From NCBI GenBank assembly GCA_934096585.1, contig CAKOMG010000001.1:124001-188000 (forward strand): a stretch of DNA of 64,000 nt. The letters are read 5' to 3'. Under the pieces are notes generated by a model, which saw only the letters and a program-made list of their open reading frames with translations, searched no databases and was not told the DNA's origin. This document shows, in pieces, positions 36,067 to 44,475 of this stretch. The stretch comes from an uncultured Bacilli bacterium (GTDB taxonomy: Bacteria > Bacillota_I > Bacilli_A > ML615J-28 > CAG-698). How positions within the stretch are numbered: position 1 is the stretch's first letter; each line of letters starts with the position of its first letter. A program made the translations under genes and the position numbers.

Positions 36067-37317
36067 TTATTCTTTTATTAATGAAGCAATAACGTCATTT
36101 AACATTGGAATTGCTCCGTATTTACCTGCCATATATCCTTTTGCAATGTTTTCATCTTTTCTTACATTTTTTATTTCAACTAGAGAATATAAATCGGTTG
36201 ATCTTTCACTTAAGTCTAGTTCAGTAAACCAAATTTGATCTCTTCTAAATAAATCAAGATTTAAAATGCTAGTATCGTGAGTAGTAGAAATCATTTGAGA
36301 AAAAGCGCCATTCACAATTCCACTTTGTTTAAAATAACTAAACATTTTATAAACGACTGATTCATGCAAACTTGTTTCTATCTCATCACAAAGTAATACT
36401 TTTCCTTTTAAAATTATATCTATAAAAGGACCCATAAATTCTATAAGTTTTTTTATACCTTGTGATTCTTCTCTCATTAAATCAGTTTCAAATTTATCAT
36501 ACTTCACTTTAGCATTAATAATTTGAGTGTATTTATTAATTAAAGTTTGTTTGGCTTGGTCTGAAAAAAATTCAGGAAAATCTTCTTCTTTAAATTGCCT
36601 CTTTTCTATTTGTATAATTATATCTTGAATGCCTGTACCAAAATATGATAATAAATTAATTACATTTTGTTTCATTATTGTATCATTGTACATTATATTT
36701 AAAGAATAATTCATCCAAGTATTTAGTGAACTACCCATATAAATTATTAACTCGTCATTAAAAAAGTTAAATACATTCATTACATCTTCTATTTGGCTAA
36801 AATTTGCTGCACAAGACAATAATAGTCTATTAGGTTTAAGTGCATTTTTACATAGTTCAAATTTACCTTTATATTTATCTCCAGGGATTATATTTTCATT
36901 TTCTCTTTCAAATATTTTTTGTTGTCTTCCATTAGGAAAAACATATAAATATTCTTCAGTTATTAAGCTTTTGTTTATTGTAAAGCCAAAAGCATATCTT
37001 ATTCCTTTAGTTATAAATTGAATATAATAAGTGCTATCATCATTTATAGATAAAAGCTTATGAGGGTATTGTTTGACAGGGATTCCTGGCATGTTATTAA
37101 TACTTGTAATAACCATATTTTTCATAAATGCAATAGCATGAATAAAATTACTTTTTCCAGAACCATTAGCACCATAAATTACAGCACTATTTAGTACTTT
37201 GACATTTCCTAAGTTAAATAATAATTCTTCATTTGTATCATCTTTCCCAGCAATCATAGAGAAATTAATCTTATCTTTTATTGATTTATGATTTGAGCAT
37301 GAAAATTCTAGTAACAT
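36067..37317 (-). CDS. AAA15/RloA-AbiL-type ATPase of a putative defence operon
   Basis: A 416-residue cytosolic ABC/SMC-like ATPase. Walker A is GANGSGKS (residues 49-56), the ABC signature-like segment is EESQGIKKL, Walker B is VLLCDEIETSLHE, and the C-terminal DLFRRDQIWFTELD is a hallmark of the AAA15/RloA/AbiL group found in abortive-infection systems. The start is ATG 37317, with AGGAG eight bases upstream. Its partner is a HEPN ribonuclease-like gene 15 bases downstream. By analogy with ATPase-HEPN systems the ATPase would hold the nuclease in check and release it on phage infection; this is inference. A perfect consensus promoter precedes it, unlike many neighbours. Confidence 0.85.
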   Translation of the reverse strand: MLLEFSCSNHKSIKDKINFSMIAGKDDTNEELLFNLGNVKVLNSAVIYGANGSGKSNFIHAIAFMKNMVITSINNMPGIPVKQYPHKLLSINDDSTYYIQFITKGIRYAFGFTINKSLITEEYLYVFPNGRQQKIFERENENIIPGDKYKGKFELCKNALKPNRLLLSCAANFSQIEDVMNVFNFFNDELIIYMGSSLNTWMNYSLNIMYNDTIMKQNVINLLSYFGTGIQDIIIQIEKRQFKEEDFPEFFSDQAKQTLINKYTQIINAKVKYDKFETDLMREESQGIKKLIEFMGPFIDIILKGKVLLCDEIETSLHESVVYKMFSYFKQSGIVNGAFSQMISTTHDTSILNLDLFRRDQIWFTELDLSERSTDLYSLVEIKNVRKDENIAKGYMAGKYGAIPMLNDVIASLIKE

Positions 37318-37345
37318 ATTTATTTCTCCTGTTTCATTTATCATT

Positions 37346-37374
37346 ATTATACCACCTTTCTATTGTTTTGTCAA
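37346..37374 (-). promoter_or_regulatory. Perfect consensus promoter of the ATPase-HEPN operon
   Basis: On the minus strand: -35 TTGACA (37369-37374), a 17-base spacer, and -10 TATAAT (37346-37351) preceded by TGG. The predicted start is near 37339, 22 bases before the ATG. Confidence 0.8.
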
Positions 37375-37665
37375 TCGATTTTGTGATTTTTAAGCAATTT
37401 TAAAGTTTAAAACACGTTGTTATAGTGTTTTATCATAAATATTATACTCATTTATATTTAAAAATATGTATAAAAAAATATTTTTTAAATTCGGTATTAT
37501 AAATAAGATAAATTGCCTAACAGATTAATGTTAATTAATTAAAATTATATTAAATCTTTAAATCACTTGTTTTATTAATTTTAATACTATGATTATTTAA
37601 AAATAAAATTATTTAATAAGATAAATGAATTTTTCCTAGTTATTAATTGTTAATATATGAAGAAA
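37375..37665. other. AT-rich gap between the small peptide gene and the defence operon
   Basis: About 290 bases of very AT-rich sequence. No open frame with a ribosome binding site, no repeat family and no RNA signature is seen. Confidence 0.4.
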
Positions 37666-37695
37666 AAATGCATACTGAATTATCAGTATGCATTT
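37666..37695 (-). terminator. Intrinsic terminator after the 42-residue peptide gene
   Basis: Perfect 13-bp stem AAATGCATACTGA/TCAGTATGCATTT with a 4-base loop, followed on the minus strand by TTTTCTTC. It lies 10 bases beyond the peptide stop codon. Confidence 0.8.
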
Positions 37696-37705
37696 AGTGT
37701 TATTT

Positions 37706-37834
37706 TTAGAAGTCTCCCCAACCGATGTTTTTATCGCCTGGTTGATTACCACCAATAATACTAGAAGTAGTAATTATATCTTCTTCTTTAAATAAAACAA
37801 CTTCAATTATAGGGCTTGTGTATTCTTTTTTCAT
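37706..37834 (-). CDS. 42-residue peptide coupled to the surface protein
   Basis: A short gene reading MKKEYTSPIIEVVLFKEEDI, then ITTSSIIGGNQPGDKNIGWG, then DF and stop. AGGAGG sits five bases before the ATG and overlaps the stop codon of the upstream surface-protein gene, so its translation is tied to that gene, and a terminator follows. The pattern K-x-Y-x-x-P-x-I-E-V-x-x-F-x-x-E-D-I-I-T-T-S is one I associate, from memory, with short unannotated proteins of gut Bacillota. There is no signal peptide. The GG before a Gly/Asn/Trp-rich tail looks like a leader-core layout, but no modification or export genes are adjacent. Function is unknown. Confidence 0.8.
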   Translation of the reverse strand: MKKEYTSPIIEVVLFKEEDIITTSSIIGGNQPGDKNIGWGDF

Positions 37835-37843
37835 ATATACCTC

Positions 37844-39592
37844 CTATTTTGCTAATGCCTTTAAAGCATTGATGTGTTGTTCAAGTTCTGAATATTTTTC
37901 TGGTGAAGCTTCATATAAGCTTACATAATGAGCTGCTAATGTTTTAATAGAGAATGTTTTTGACTCTTTTACTGTATGATATTCATCACCAATTTTTACA
38001 TAAGCAACTGCACTAACAACACTTGCAAAGTCTTCATTAGTAATATCATTAATTACAACAGCAAATTGATAATTCTCACCATTTGCATCTTCAACACCAT
38101 TAGCATTTACTCTAACTGGTGTACAATCAAATTTTGTAGCTGTAGCAATATCAATTGTTTCTCCTTTAGTTAATGCAATACCGAAAGTAGCTCCTTCAGC
38201 AACCATATTTTCATAATCACTTACAGGTAATTCAACTAATCCAAATCTTAATGATGCATTACCAAATATGAAATCTTCTTTTTCAACTGTCATTGGAGTT
38301 TCAGATAGTTTATATAATGCTATAGGTTGTTGATTAGCTTTAGAATAATATCTAAATCTATTTTGATTACTAACTGCATTAAATTGCAATGTAGCACCGC
38401 TGCTTTTAATAATAATGGTAGAATCAAATGAAATAGTGTTGGCAAATTTATTTGTATCAATTTTTAATCCATTACTATTGCTTGATACACCTATATACTT
38501 ATTTGCATTTGTACCATTAATAAGTTTTATTGCATATCCTTCCCCAGAAGTTTCAATTAATACTTTGCAATTCAATAATTCATCATTTTCCAATAATTTG
38601 CCATTTTCTAAACTTGCTGAAACATATCCATTTACTTGATCAAAGCCATTAAATACTTTCAAGTCATTTGTATCTTCATAAACTATTAGATATTCTCCTG
38701 AATAATCTTCTAAGGCTTCTGTTACTTTTGTATAATAATTAACACTTGTAGAAACAGTAGTTTTATCATATGAAATGTTTAAACTAGCACTTGTTGGTAA
38801 AGTTAAGAAACTATACCAGCTAATTGGTTTCCATCTTGCAACTAATGTAATATCCGTTGTTATAGGAGTATTAAAATCAAATTCAGTATCTTGTCCTTCT
38901 TCAAACCATCCTAAGAATAAATTTCCTTCCAATTCTGGATCAGTTGGTTTAGCAACAGTCGAGCCTTTTTCTATAGTTTCATTTGAGATTTCAACATTAT
39001 TATTAACAAAAGATACTTTTACAGGGTCACTAAATGATACTTCATATTTATATAATTGCACAACTTCTTGTCCACTAGAATAACAAGAAAAAAGGTTTGA
39101 ACTTGTATTATACCTAAGTAAATTGTTAGTATTATTACCTTGAGCCTTGATAGTTGCATCCCCAGTAGAAGCAATTGTAATAGACCAAGAACTATTATCA
39201 GTCTTTGATGACTCAGTTTTTAAATAATTTCTACCTTTACCACTGCCAGCCGCATATAAATAACCACTACCAGTACTAAAAGCAAAAGTATTATCTTTTG
39301 TACCTTTTTCTATTGTCAATTGTTGAACATTATCATTGATAGTAGCAACATTATTATTAATAATAATAGATACTTGTCCACGATTATTAGTCTTTTGATT
39401 TGTAGACATAGCAACTTCACTGGATGTATTAACAACAATAACTTTATCACCAACAGAAATATTAGAAACATCTGTAACTAGTTTCCATTCACCTTTATCC
39501 GCTGCACTAACCTTTGTTACTACACCAACACACAAAAACAATAAACAGAATAACATTATAGAACATAATGTTTTCTTAAAAATTGATTTCAT
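37844..39592 (-). CDS. Secreted protein with beta-trefoil-like region and InlB-type repeat
   Basis: From ATG 39592 (MKSIFKKTL) this is a 582-residue secreted protein. It has a signal peptide (SIMLFCLLFLCVGVVTKVSAA, cut near residue 31) and a first domain (about 35-190) rich in GDKVIVVNTSSEVAMSTNQ-like segments. It then has one InlB/Listeria-Bacteroides repeat (VSFVNNNVEISNETIEKG...LFLGWFEEGQDTEFDF...DITLVARW) and a second copy-like beta domain (FRYYSKANQQPIALYKL echoes LRYNTSSNLFSCYSSGQ). No LPxTG anchor or membrane tail is seen. The ribosome binding site is weak: AAAGGG 13 bases away. It is probably an extracellular carbohydrate- or host-binding protein; the ligand is unknown. Confidence 0.75.
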   Translation of the reverse strand: MKSIFKKTLCSIMLFCLLFLCVGVVTKVSAADKGEWKLVTDVSNISVGDKVIVVNTSSEVAMSTNQKTNNRGQVSIIINNNVATINDNVQQLTIEKGTKDNTFAFSTGSGYLYAAGSGKGRNYLKTESSKTDNSSWSITIASTGDATIKAQGNNTNNLLRYNTSSNLFSCYSSGQEVVQLYKYEVSFSDPVKVSFVNNNVEISNETIEKGSTVAKPTDPELEGNLFLGWFEEGQDTEFDFNTPITTDITLVARWKPISWYSFLTLPTSASLNISYDKTTVSTSVNYYTKVTEALEDYSGEYLIVYEDTNDLKVFNGFDQVNGYVSASLENGKLLENDELLNCKVLIETSGEGYAIKLINGTNANKYIGVSSNSNGLKIDTNKFANTISFDSTIIIKSSGATLQFNAVSNQNRFRYYSKANQQPIALYKLSETPMTVEKEDFIFGNASLRFGLVELPVSDYENMVAEGATFGIALTKGETIDIATATKFDCTPVRVNANGVEDANGENYQFAVVINDITNEDFASVVSAVAYVKIGDEYHTVKESKTFSIKTLAAHYVSLYEASPEKYSELEQHINALKALAK

Positions 39593-39727
39593 TTTTTTAT
39601 ATATTCCCTTTCTATAAAATATATAACTATTAGTACTTATACATCTAGCTATCATATAAAAATACAAATAATTATACATCACTTATTATAGCACTTTAAT
39701 AAAAAGAAAGCAATAGTTCTTCATATA

Positions 39728-39754
39728 AAAACACTTGCATTATACAAGTGTTTT
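39728..39754 (-). terminator. Intrinsic terminator of rnhB operon
   Basis: Perfect 10-bp stem AAAACACTTG/CAAGTGTTTT with a 7-base loop and a T-run on the minus strand. It contains the rnhB stop codon. Confidence 0.8.
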
Positions 39755-40366
39755 TTTATCTCTTTCTATAATCTTTTGTACAGGTGCAAACGACTTACGA
39801 TGATGAATACATACACCATATTTATCAATAGCATTCAAATGATATTTAGTAACATATCCCTTATGTTTCTTAAACCCATACATTGGAAAATCTTTATCAA
39901 GTTCATCCATATATTCATCTCTTGCAACTTTTGCGACAATACTTGCTGCCGCAATACTTGCACTCTTACTATCTCCTTTAATAATATTTAAACAAGGAAA
40001 TTCAAAATCAAGTTTAACAGCATCGCTTAATACATAATCAACTTTAACTTTAAGCTTTCTTATGCATTCCATCATACCTTTTCTACTAGCTTCCAGAACA
40101 TTAATTCTATCTACTTCTTCTACAGGAATAAAAGTAATAGAATAATCAAGAGCTTTAGCCTTGATTATTTCTGATAACTCTTTTCTTTTTTTTGGAGTTA
40201 ACTTTTTAGAATCATTTAAACCTTCAATAAAATTATTATCATCAAGAACTACACTAGCAACAACAACAGGCCCTGCCATTGGTCCTCTACCTACTTCATC
40301 AGTACCCGCAATAATTTTATATCCTTTGTCCTTTAATTCATTTTCATACTTATATAAATCTAACAT
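39740..40366 (-). CDS. rnhB: Ribonuclease HII
   Basis: RNase HII removes ribonucleotides from DNA and RNA primers. It has 208 residues with the active-site segments GTDEVGRGPMAGPVV (Asp and Glu of the DEDD site), VLSDAVKLDF (Asp) and SIVAKVARDEYMDELD (Asp). Its ATG directly abuts the rbgA stop codon. The rbgA-rnhB pair is also adjacent in Bacillus. Confidence 0.96.
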   Translation of the reverse strand: MLDLYKYENELKDKGYKIIAGTDEVGRGPMAGPVVVASVVLDDNNFIEGLNDSKKLTPKKRKELSEIIKAKALDYSITFIPVEEVDRINVLEASRKGMMECIRKLKVKVDYVLSDAVKLDFEFPCLNIIKGDSKSASIAAASIVAKVARDEYMDELDKDFPMYGFKKHKGYVTKYHLNAIDKYGVCIHHRKSFAPVQKIIERDKKTLV

Positions 40367-41212
40367 TTATCTATCCAACGTAATACGACCTAACTTTAAA
40401 TTTCTAAAATCATTAATTATTAAATCATATACTCTTTCATATTCTATTTCTTTATTACGAATAAAATTCTTATTCTTTCCTATTATATTTAGTATTTCAA
40501 TATTATCAGTATCACTAGTTACATTATATAGTTTTAATGAATCTTTATAATTTTCTTTCAAGAATGAAAGAAAATATAAAATCATATCATCCTTATATAC
40601 AACAGTATCTTTTATAGCTCCCGTTAAAGCTAAATTAAAACCAATTTCTTGAGTTTCAAATTTAGGCCACAAAACTCCAGGAGTATCAAGTAAATCAAGA
40701 TCTTTATTTATTCTAATCCATTGTTGAGAAATAGTCACACCAGGTCTATTACCAACAAGTGCTGTTTTCTTACCAACAAGCTTATTAATTAATGTTGATT
40801 TCCCAACATTTGGAATACCAATAACCATAGCTTTTAAAGGACGTTCTTTCATTCCTTTTAACTTTTCTTTTTCTAATTTCTCTTTTAACAATTCCTTAGA
40901 CATTGAAACTATTTTATTAGTATTTAATCCCGATATAGAATCAATTAATAAAACTCTTTCTAAAGTTTCATTATGAATAAGATTTTTTTCAAATTTAGAA
41001 TTATAAACAGGATCAGCCATTGTAGCTTTAGTCATTAAAATTAAATGAGGTTTATTCTTTAATATTTCACTTATCATTGGATTACGAGAAGATAAAGGAA
41101 TTCTAGCATCGACTAGTTCAAATACTACGTCCACAAATTTTAATTTTTCTTCAATTTCTCTTTTAGCTTTAGCCATATGGCCAGGAAACCAATTTATATT
41201 TGTTTTATTCAT
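40367..41212 (-). CDS. rbgA: RbgA, ribosome biogenesis GTPase (YlqF)
   Basis: RbgA is a circularly permuted GTPase needed for late assembly of the 50S subunit. It has 281 residues. The N-terminal signature INWFPGHMAKAKREI is followed by the G4-like LMTKATMAD, and only later by G1 GIPNVGKSTLINKL and G3 LLDTPGVLWP, the permuted G4-G1-G3 order of the family. It is coupled upstream to a small nucleoside-deoxyribosyltransferase-like gene and downstream to rnhB. Confidence 0.96.
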   Translation of the reverse strand: MNKTNINWFPGHMAKAKREIEEKLKFVDVVFELVDARIPLSSRNPMISEILKNKPHLILMTKATMADPVYNSKFEKNLIHNETLERVLLIDSISGLNTNKIVSMSKELLKEKLEKEKLKGMKERPLKAMVIGIPNVGKSTLINKLVGKKTALVGNRPGVTISQQWIRINKDLDLLDTPGVLWPKFETQEIGFNLALTGAIKDTVVYKDDMILYFLSFLKENYKDSLKLYNVTSDTDNIEILNIIGKNKNFIRNKEIEYERVYDLIINDFRNLKLGRITLDR

Positions 41213-41216
41213 ACTA

Positions 41217-41549
41217 CTATTCCTCTAAGTACTTAATTATTTTACCTGTCTTTTTCGCATACTCAATTTCAGATAAAGTGCTACTTCCAATATAGCCGTT
41301 CTTATTAATAACAAATACTTCATCAGCCATATCAATCTTTCTTTTATGCATGTCATCTAACATTTCTTTTGTTTTTGTTAATGTGCCTTCATCCATATTT
41401 TCCCACACTTCACTATCACCTGCATGTCCAAATAAACCAACCGATATAACAATATATCCTTTTAGTGTTAATTCTTTTTGAACTTTCATGAATTCATCTT
41501 TAAAGCGGGTAGAACCACACAAAGTAACAACTTTATAATTTTGTACCAT
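41217..41549 (-). CDS. Nucleoside 2-deoxyribosyltransferase-like protein
   Basis: A small 110-residue protein. The N-terminus VTLCGSTRFKDEFMKVQKEL and the C-terminal IDMADEVFVINKNGYIGSSTLSEIEYA resemble the nucleoside 2-deoxyribosyltransferase-like fold: a phosphate-binding GS near the start and a sugar-binding Asp plus a GSSTLSEIE helix with its Glu. Short members are often annotated only as hypothetical. It lies within a ribosome/division operon, four bases before rbgA; a nucleotide-salvage role is inferred from the fold alone. Confidence 0.6.
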   Translation of the reverse strand: MVQNYKVVTLCGSTRFKDEFMKVQKELTLKGYIVISVGLFGHAGDSEVWENMDEGTLTKTKEMLDDMHKRKIDMADEVFVINKNGYIGSSTLSEIEYAKKTGKIIKYLEE

Positions 41550-41578
41550 TTTATTCTTCTTTCTTATTATATAGTATA

Positions 41579-42367
41579 TTAATTAACTTTTTGCCAATTA
41601 AATAATGAAACCTTTTTATATAATACTTTTCCATATATTTGGTCTTCATGAACAAGTCCAAACATTCTAGAATCAACACTCACTTCACGATGGTCTCCAA
41701 ATACTACATACCATCCCTTTGGAATTACATACGTGCCATCACTTTGTTTGCATAAATCTTCAATACCGTTTTGTTTAGCAAGTGAATAAACTGTTATCCC
41801 AATCATTGATGGAATAAAAAAGTTATCATCAGTTTTAACATCATTAATATATAAACCATCACTTTTATATTCTAGCGTTTGTCCTGGTTTACCAATAACT
41901 CTTTTAATTAATAACTCTTTATTTTCAATATTAACATTATCTTTTTGAATAGTATTATCATATTCAAAAACAATAATATCATTATTTGTTATTTTAGTTG
42001 TTGAAGCAACAATTAAAGTATCCTCAGGTTGTAATGTTGGGGTCATTGATGTTTGTTTGACAGTTGCGGGGAAAAAGATAAATCCAAATACTACTTCTAT
42101 AACAACCAGTACAAGTAATACAACTTGATAGTATTCATTAACAAGTGAAAAGTATTTTTTTAATTTTGAATCTTTATCTTTTTGAACTATTATAATTATT
42201 AAACTAGCAATTATTAGTGCTAATCCAATTGATATAGCACTAATAATCATTATTTTGTTTAAAACATTAGCAAGAATTGATCTAATTAAAAATAATATAA
42301 GAATTATAATAATACATACAAAATTAATAATTAAATTCTTATGTTCTTTAATAAATTTAGTCCCCAT
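41579..42367 (-). CDS. lepB: Signal peptidase I
   Basis: The enzyme removes signal peptides from exported proteins. From ATG 42367 (MGTKFIKEH) it has 262 residues. The catalytic serine is in TSMTPTLQPED, the lysine in LLIKRVIGKPGQ, and the conserved GDHREVSVDSRMFG box is present. Unlike the single anchor of most Gram-positive enzymes, three hydrophobic segments lie before the serine (about 14-32, 37-60 and 82-105). The start is chosen for AAGGA about seven bases upstream. It overlaps the end of ftsK by 11 bases. Confidence 0.92.
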   Translation of the reverse strand: MGTKFIKEHKNLIINFVCIIIILILFLIRSILANVLNKIMIISAISIGLALIIASLIIIIVQKDKDSKLKKYFSLVNEYYQVVLLVLVVIEVVFGFIFFPATVKQTSMTPTLQPEDTLIVASTTKITNNDIIVFEYDNTIQKDNVNIENKELLIKRVIGKPGQTLEYKSDGLYINDVKTDDNFFIPSMIGITVYSLAKQNGIEDLCKQSDGTYVIPKGWYVVFGDHREVSVDSRMFGLVHEDQIYGKVLYKKVSLFNWQKVN

Positions 42368-44471
42368 ATACATTCCTTAAAATATCTTCAAGTTGTGACA
42401 TATTGACTAATACTTCACGCGCTCTACTTCCTAAATTTTCTGAAACTACTCCTAGTTCACCAAGTTTAATAATAATTGCTTGAATTCTTGAAAATCCACA
42501 ACTAAACTTTCTTTGAAGGGTATTGATAGATGCATTATTTGTTTCAACAACGTATCTTGCAATTTCTTGGAACAATTCATCATCTAATGCATCATTAGAG
42601 TGATCTACCATTGTTTTCTTTCTTAAATCTTCTTCAGTAAATAAATATTCAGTTGCTTGATAACTACTTAATGAATCAACCACTTCCTTAATTTCATGTC
42701 CAGAAATAAAGGCACCTTGAATTCTATTTTCTACACCATTTTCATCAGTATATAGCATATCTCCAAGTCCTAGTAACTTTTCAGCACCTGTATGATCAAT
42801 AATAATATTTGAATCAATAGCTTTTTGAACTTTAAATGCAATACGCGTTGGAATATTTGTCTTAATATTACCACTAACAATATTTGCGGCTGGACGTTGT
42901 GTCGCAACAATCAAATGGATACCAGCTGCACGAGCTTTTTGAGTGATACGCATAATGCTTGTTTCAACTTCGTTTCCAGCAGTCATCATTAAGTCAGCCA
43001 ACTCATCAATGATAATAACTAAATATGGAAGGTGTTTAAGTCTCACATCATGTACTTCTTCTTCAACGTATTCTTTATATTGGGCTACACCAATTGATTC
43101 AAATAATGAATATCTATTTTCCATTTCATCTACTACCCATTGTAATGCTAAATTAGCCATTTTAGGTTCTGTAATAATAGGAGTAGCAAGATGTGGAATA
43201 CCAGAGTATCTCTTGAATTCAACACGCTTTGGATCAACTAATATTAACTTAACATCATCTGGATGAGCTTTATAAAGAATTGAACAAATAATACCATTAA
43301 TGCAAACACTCTTACCACTACCAGTAGATCCCGCAATAAGTCCATGCGGCATTTTCGCAATGTCCATATATACAGGTTCACCAGATATATTCACACCTAA
43401 TACAACATTCATTGGATTGCCATCATTTAAGAACTTTTTGTCTTGAATCATATCACCAAAATATACAGTATCACGAGATACATTAGGTACTTCAATACCT
43501 ATTGTTCCTCTTCCTGGAATTGGTATTTGCAATCTAATACTTGTAGCATGTAAGTTTCCTTGCAAATTTGATTGAATTGGTATAATTTTTTGATTTAATA
43601 CACCATCATCTAATTTTACTTCAAATTGTGTTACGGTAGGACCTTTTGTAAAGTTTACAACATGTCCTTTAATATCAAATTGTTTTAAAGTTAAATCAAT
43701 GATATCTCTTTGTTTATTCGTATTAACTAAATCATCAATTTCTGACTCTGGTTTAATACGTAATATATTTAGAGGTGGAGCTACATATTTAGCCTTTTTC
43801 TTTCTACCTTCAAATTTAACTTCTTTTTCAACTTTTACTTTTATTTTTTCTTCATTGTAATTTGCGGGTTTACTAACTTGCTCTTCTCTTACTTCTACCC
43901 TTGGTTGCTCTTTAACGTATGAATCACTACTTGTTTGTTTAGATACTGGTCTATCTTGATAACTTGGTTTTTGTGGTTCTTCATTATAATAACTATTGTT
44001 GCCATAGTTACTATTGTCGCTATAGCTACTATTGTTGCGTTGTTCATAAGAAACATTAGACTCTGGAGCGATATATGGAGTTTCTTTCACATTTACAAAC
44101 TCTTCTTTTTTAAGTTGCTCGCGTTTATAAATGTCATCATATGTTATTTCTTTTTCTTCAACGCTAGGTATTTTAATATTTACTGCTTCTGTTTGTCTTT
44201 GTTCATTACGACGATTTGAATAAATATAATCTTCAAAATCATTTAAAACATTTCGCTTATCGCTACCTCTAAAGGAATCATATTGTTTAGCATTATTTCC
44301 ATAAGCAACACCTGGAATATAATCAGTATCTTTTACATTCTTACCATATAATGAAGAAACAAAGCCATCTGATTGATATTTAGGTTTTTGTGTTTTGAGA
44401 CTTTCTTCTTCAATAACATCTTCTTCTTTTTCATCTTGAATTTGGGGAATAAAAAATTCTTTTTTTGCCAT
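42357..44471 (-). CDS. ftsK: FtsK/SpoIIIE-family DNA translocase lacking membrane segments
   Basis: A 704-residue hexameric DNA pump. The first 230 residues are hydrophilic and rich in Asn, Ser, Tyr, Lys and Glu; no transmembrane segment is seen, unlike SpoIIIE or FtsK, which carry four near the N-terminus. The motor domain has Walker A GSTGSGKSVC, Walker B LVIIIDELADLM and the arginine region KARAAGIHLIVATQRP. The gamma winged helix that reads polar DNA sequences is at the C-terminus (DDELFQEIARYVVETNNASINTLQRKF is its start). In a spore former this would move the chromosome into the forespore. The gene just upstream encodes a membrane protein. Confidence 0.9.
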   Translation of the reverse strand: MAKKEFFIPQIQDEKEEDVIEEESLKTQKPKYQSDGFVSSLYGKNVKDTDYIPGVAYGNNAKQYDSFRGSDKRNVLNDFEDYIYSNRRNEQRQTEAVNIKIPSVEEKEITYDDIYKREQLKKEEFVNVKETPYIAPESNVSYEQRNNSSYSDNSNYGNNSYYNEEPQKPSYQDRPVSKQTSSDSYVKEQPRVEVREEQVSKPANYNEEKIKVKVEKEVKFEGRKKKAKYVAPPLNILRIKPESEIDDLVNTNKQRDIIDLTLKQFDIKGHVVNFTKGPTVTQFEVKLDDGVLNQKIIPIQSNLQGNLHATSIRLQIPIPGRGTIGIEVPNVSRDTVYFGDMIQDKKFLNDGNPMNVVLGVNISGEPVYMDIAKMPHGLIAGSTGSGKSVCINGIICSILYKAHPDDVKLILVDPKRVEFKRYSGIPHLATPIITEPKMANLALQWVVDEMENRYSLFESIGVAQYKEYVEEEVHDVRLKHLPYLVIIIDELADLMMTAGNEVETSIMRITQKARAAGIHLIVATQRPAANIVSGNIKTNIPTRIAFKVQKAIDSNIIIDHTGAEKLLGLGDMLYTDENGVENRIQGAFISGHEIKEVVDSLSSYQATEYLFTEEDLRKKTMVDHSNDALDDELFQEIARYVVETNNASINTLQRKFSCGFSRIQAIIIKLGELGVVSENLGSRAREVLVNMSQLEDILRNVYGD

Positions 44472-44475
44472 ACTA

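Noticed and set aside
37844..39682. Longer start of the InlB-repeat protein at 39682
   Set aside because: The extra 30 residues (Tyr/Phe-rich) precede a normal Lys-rich signal peptide at MKSIFKK and have no ribosome site; the shorter start at 39592 was used.
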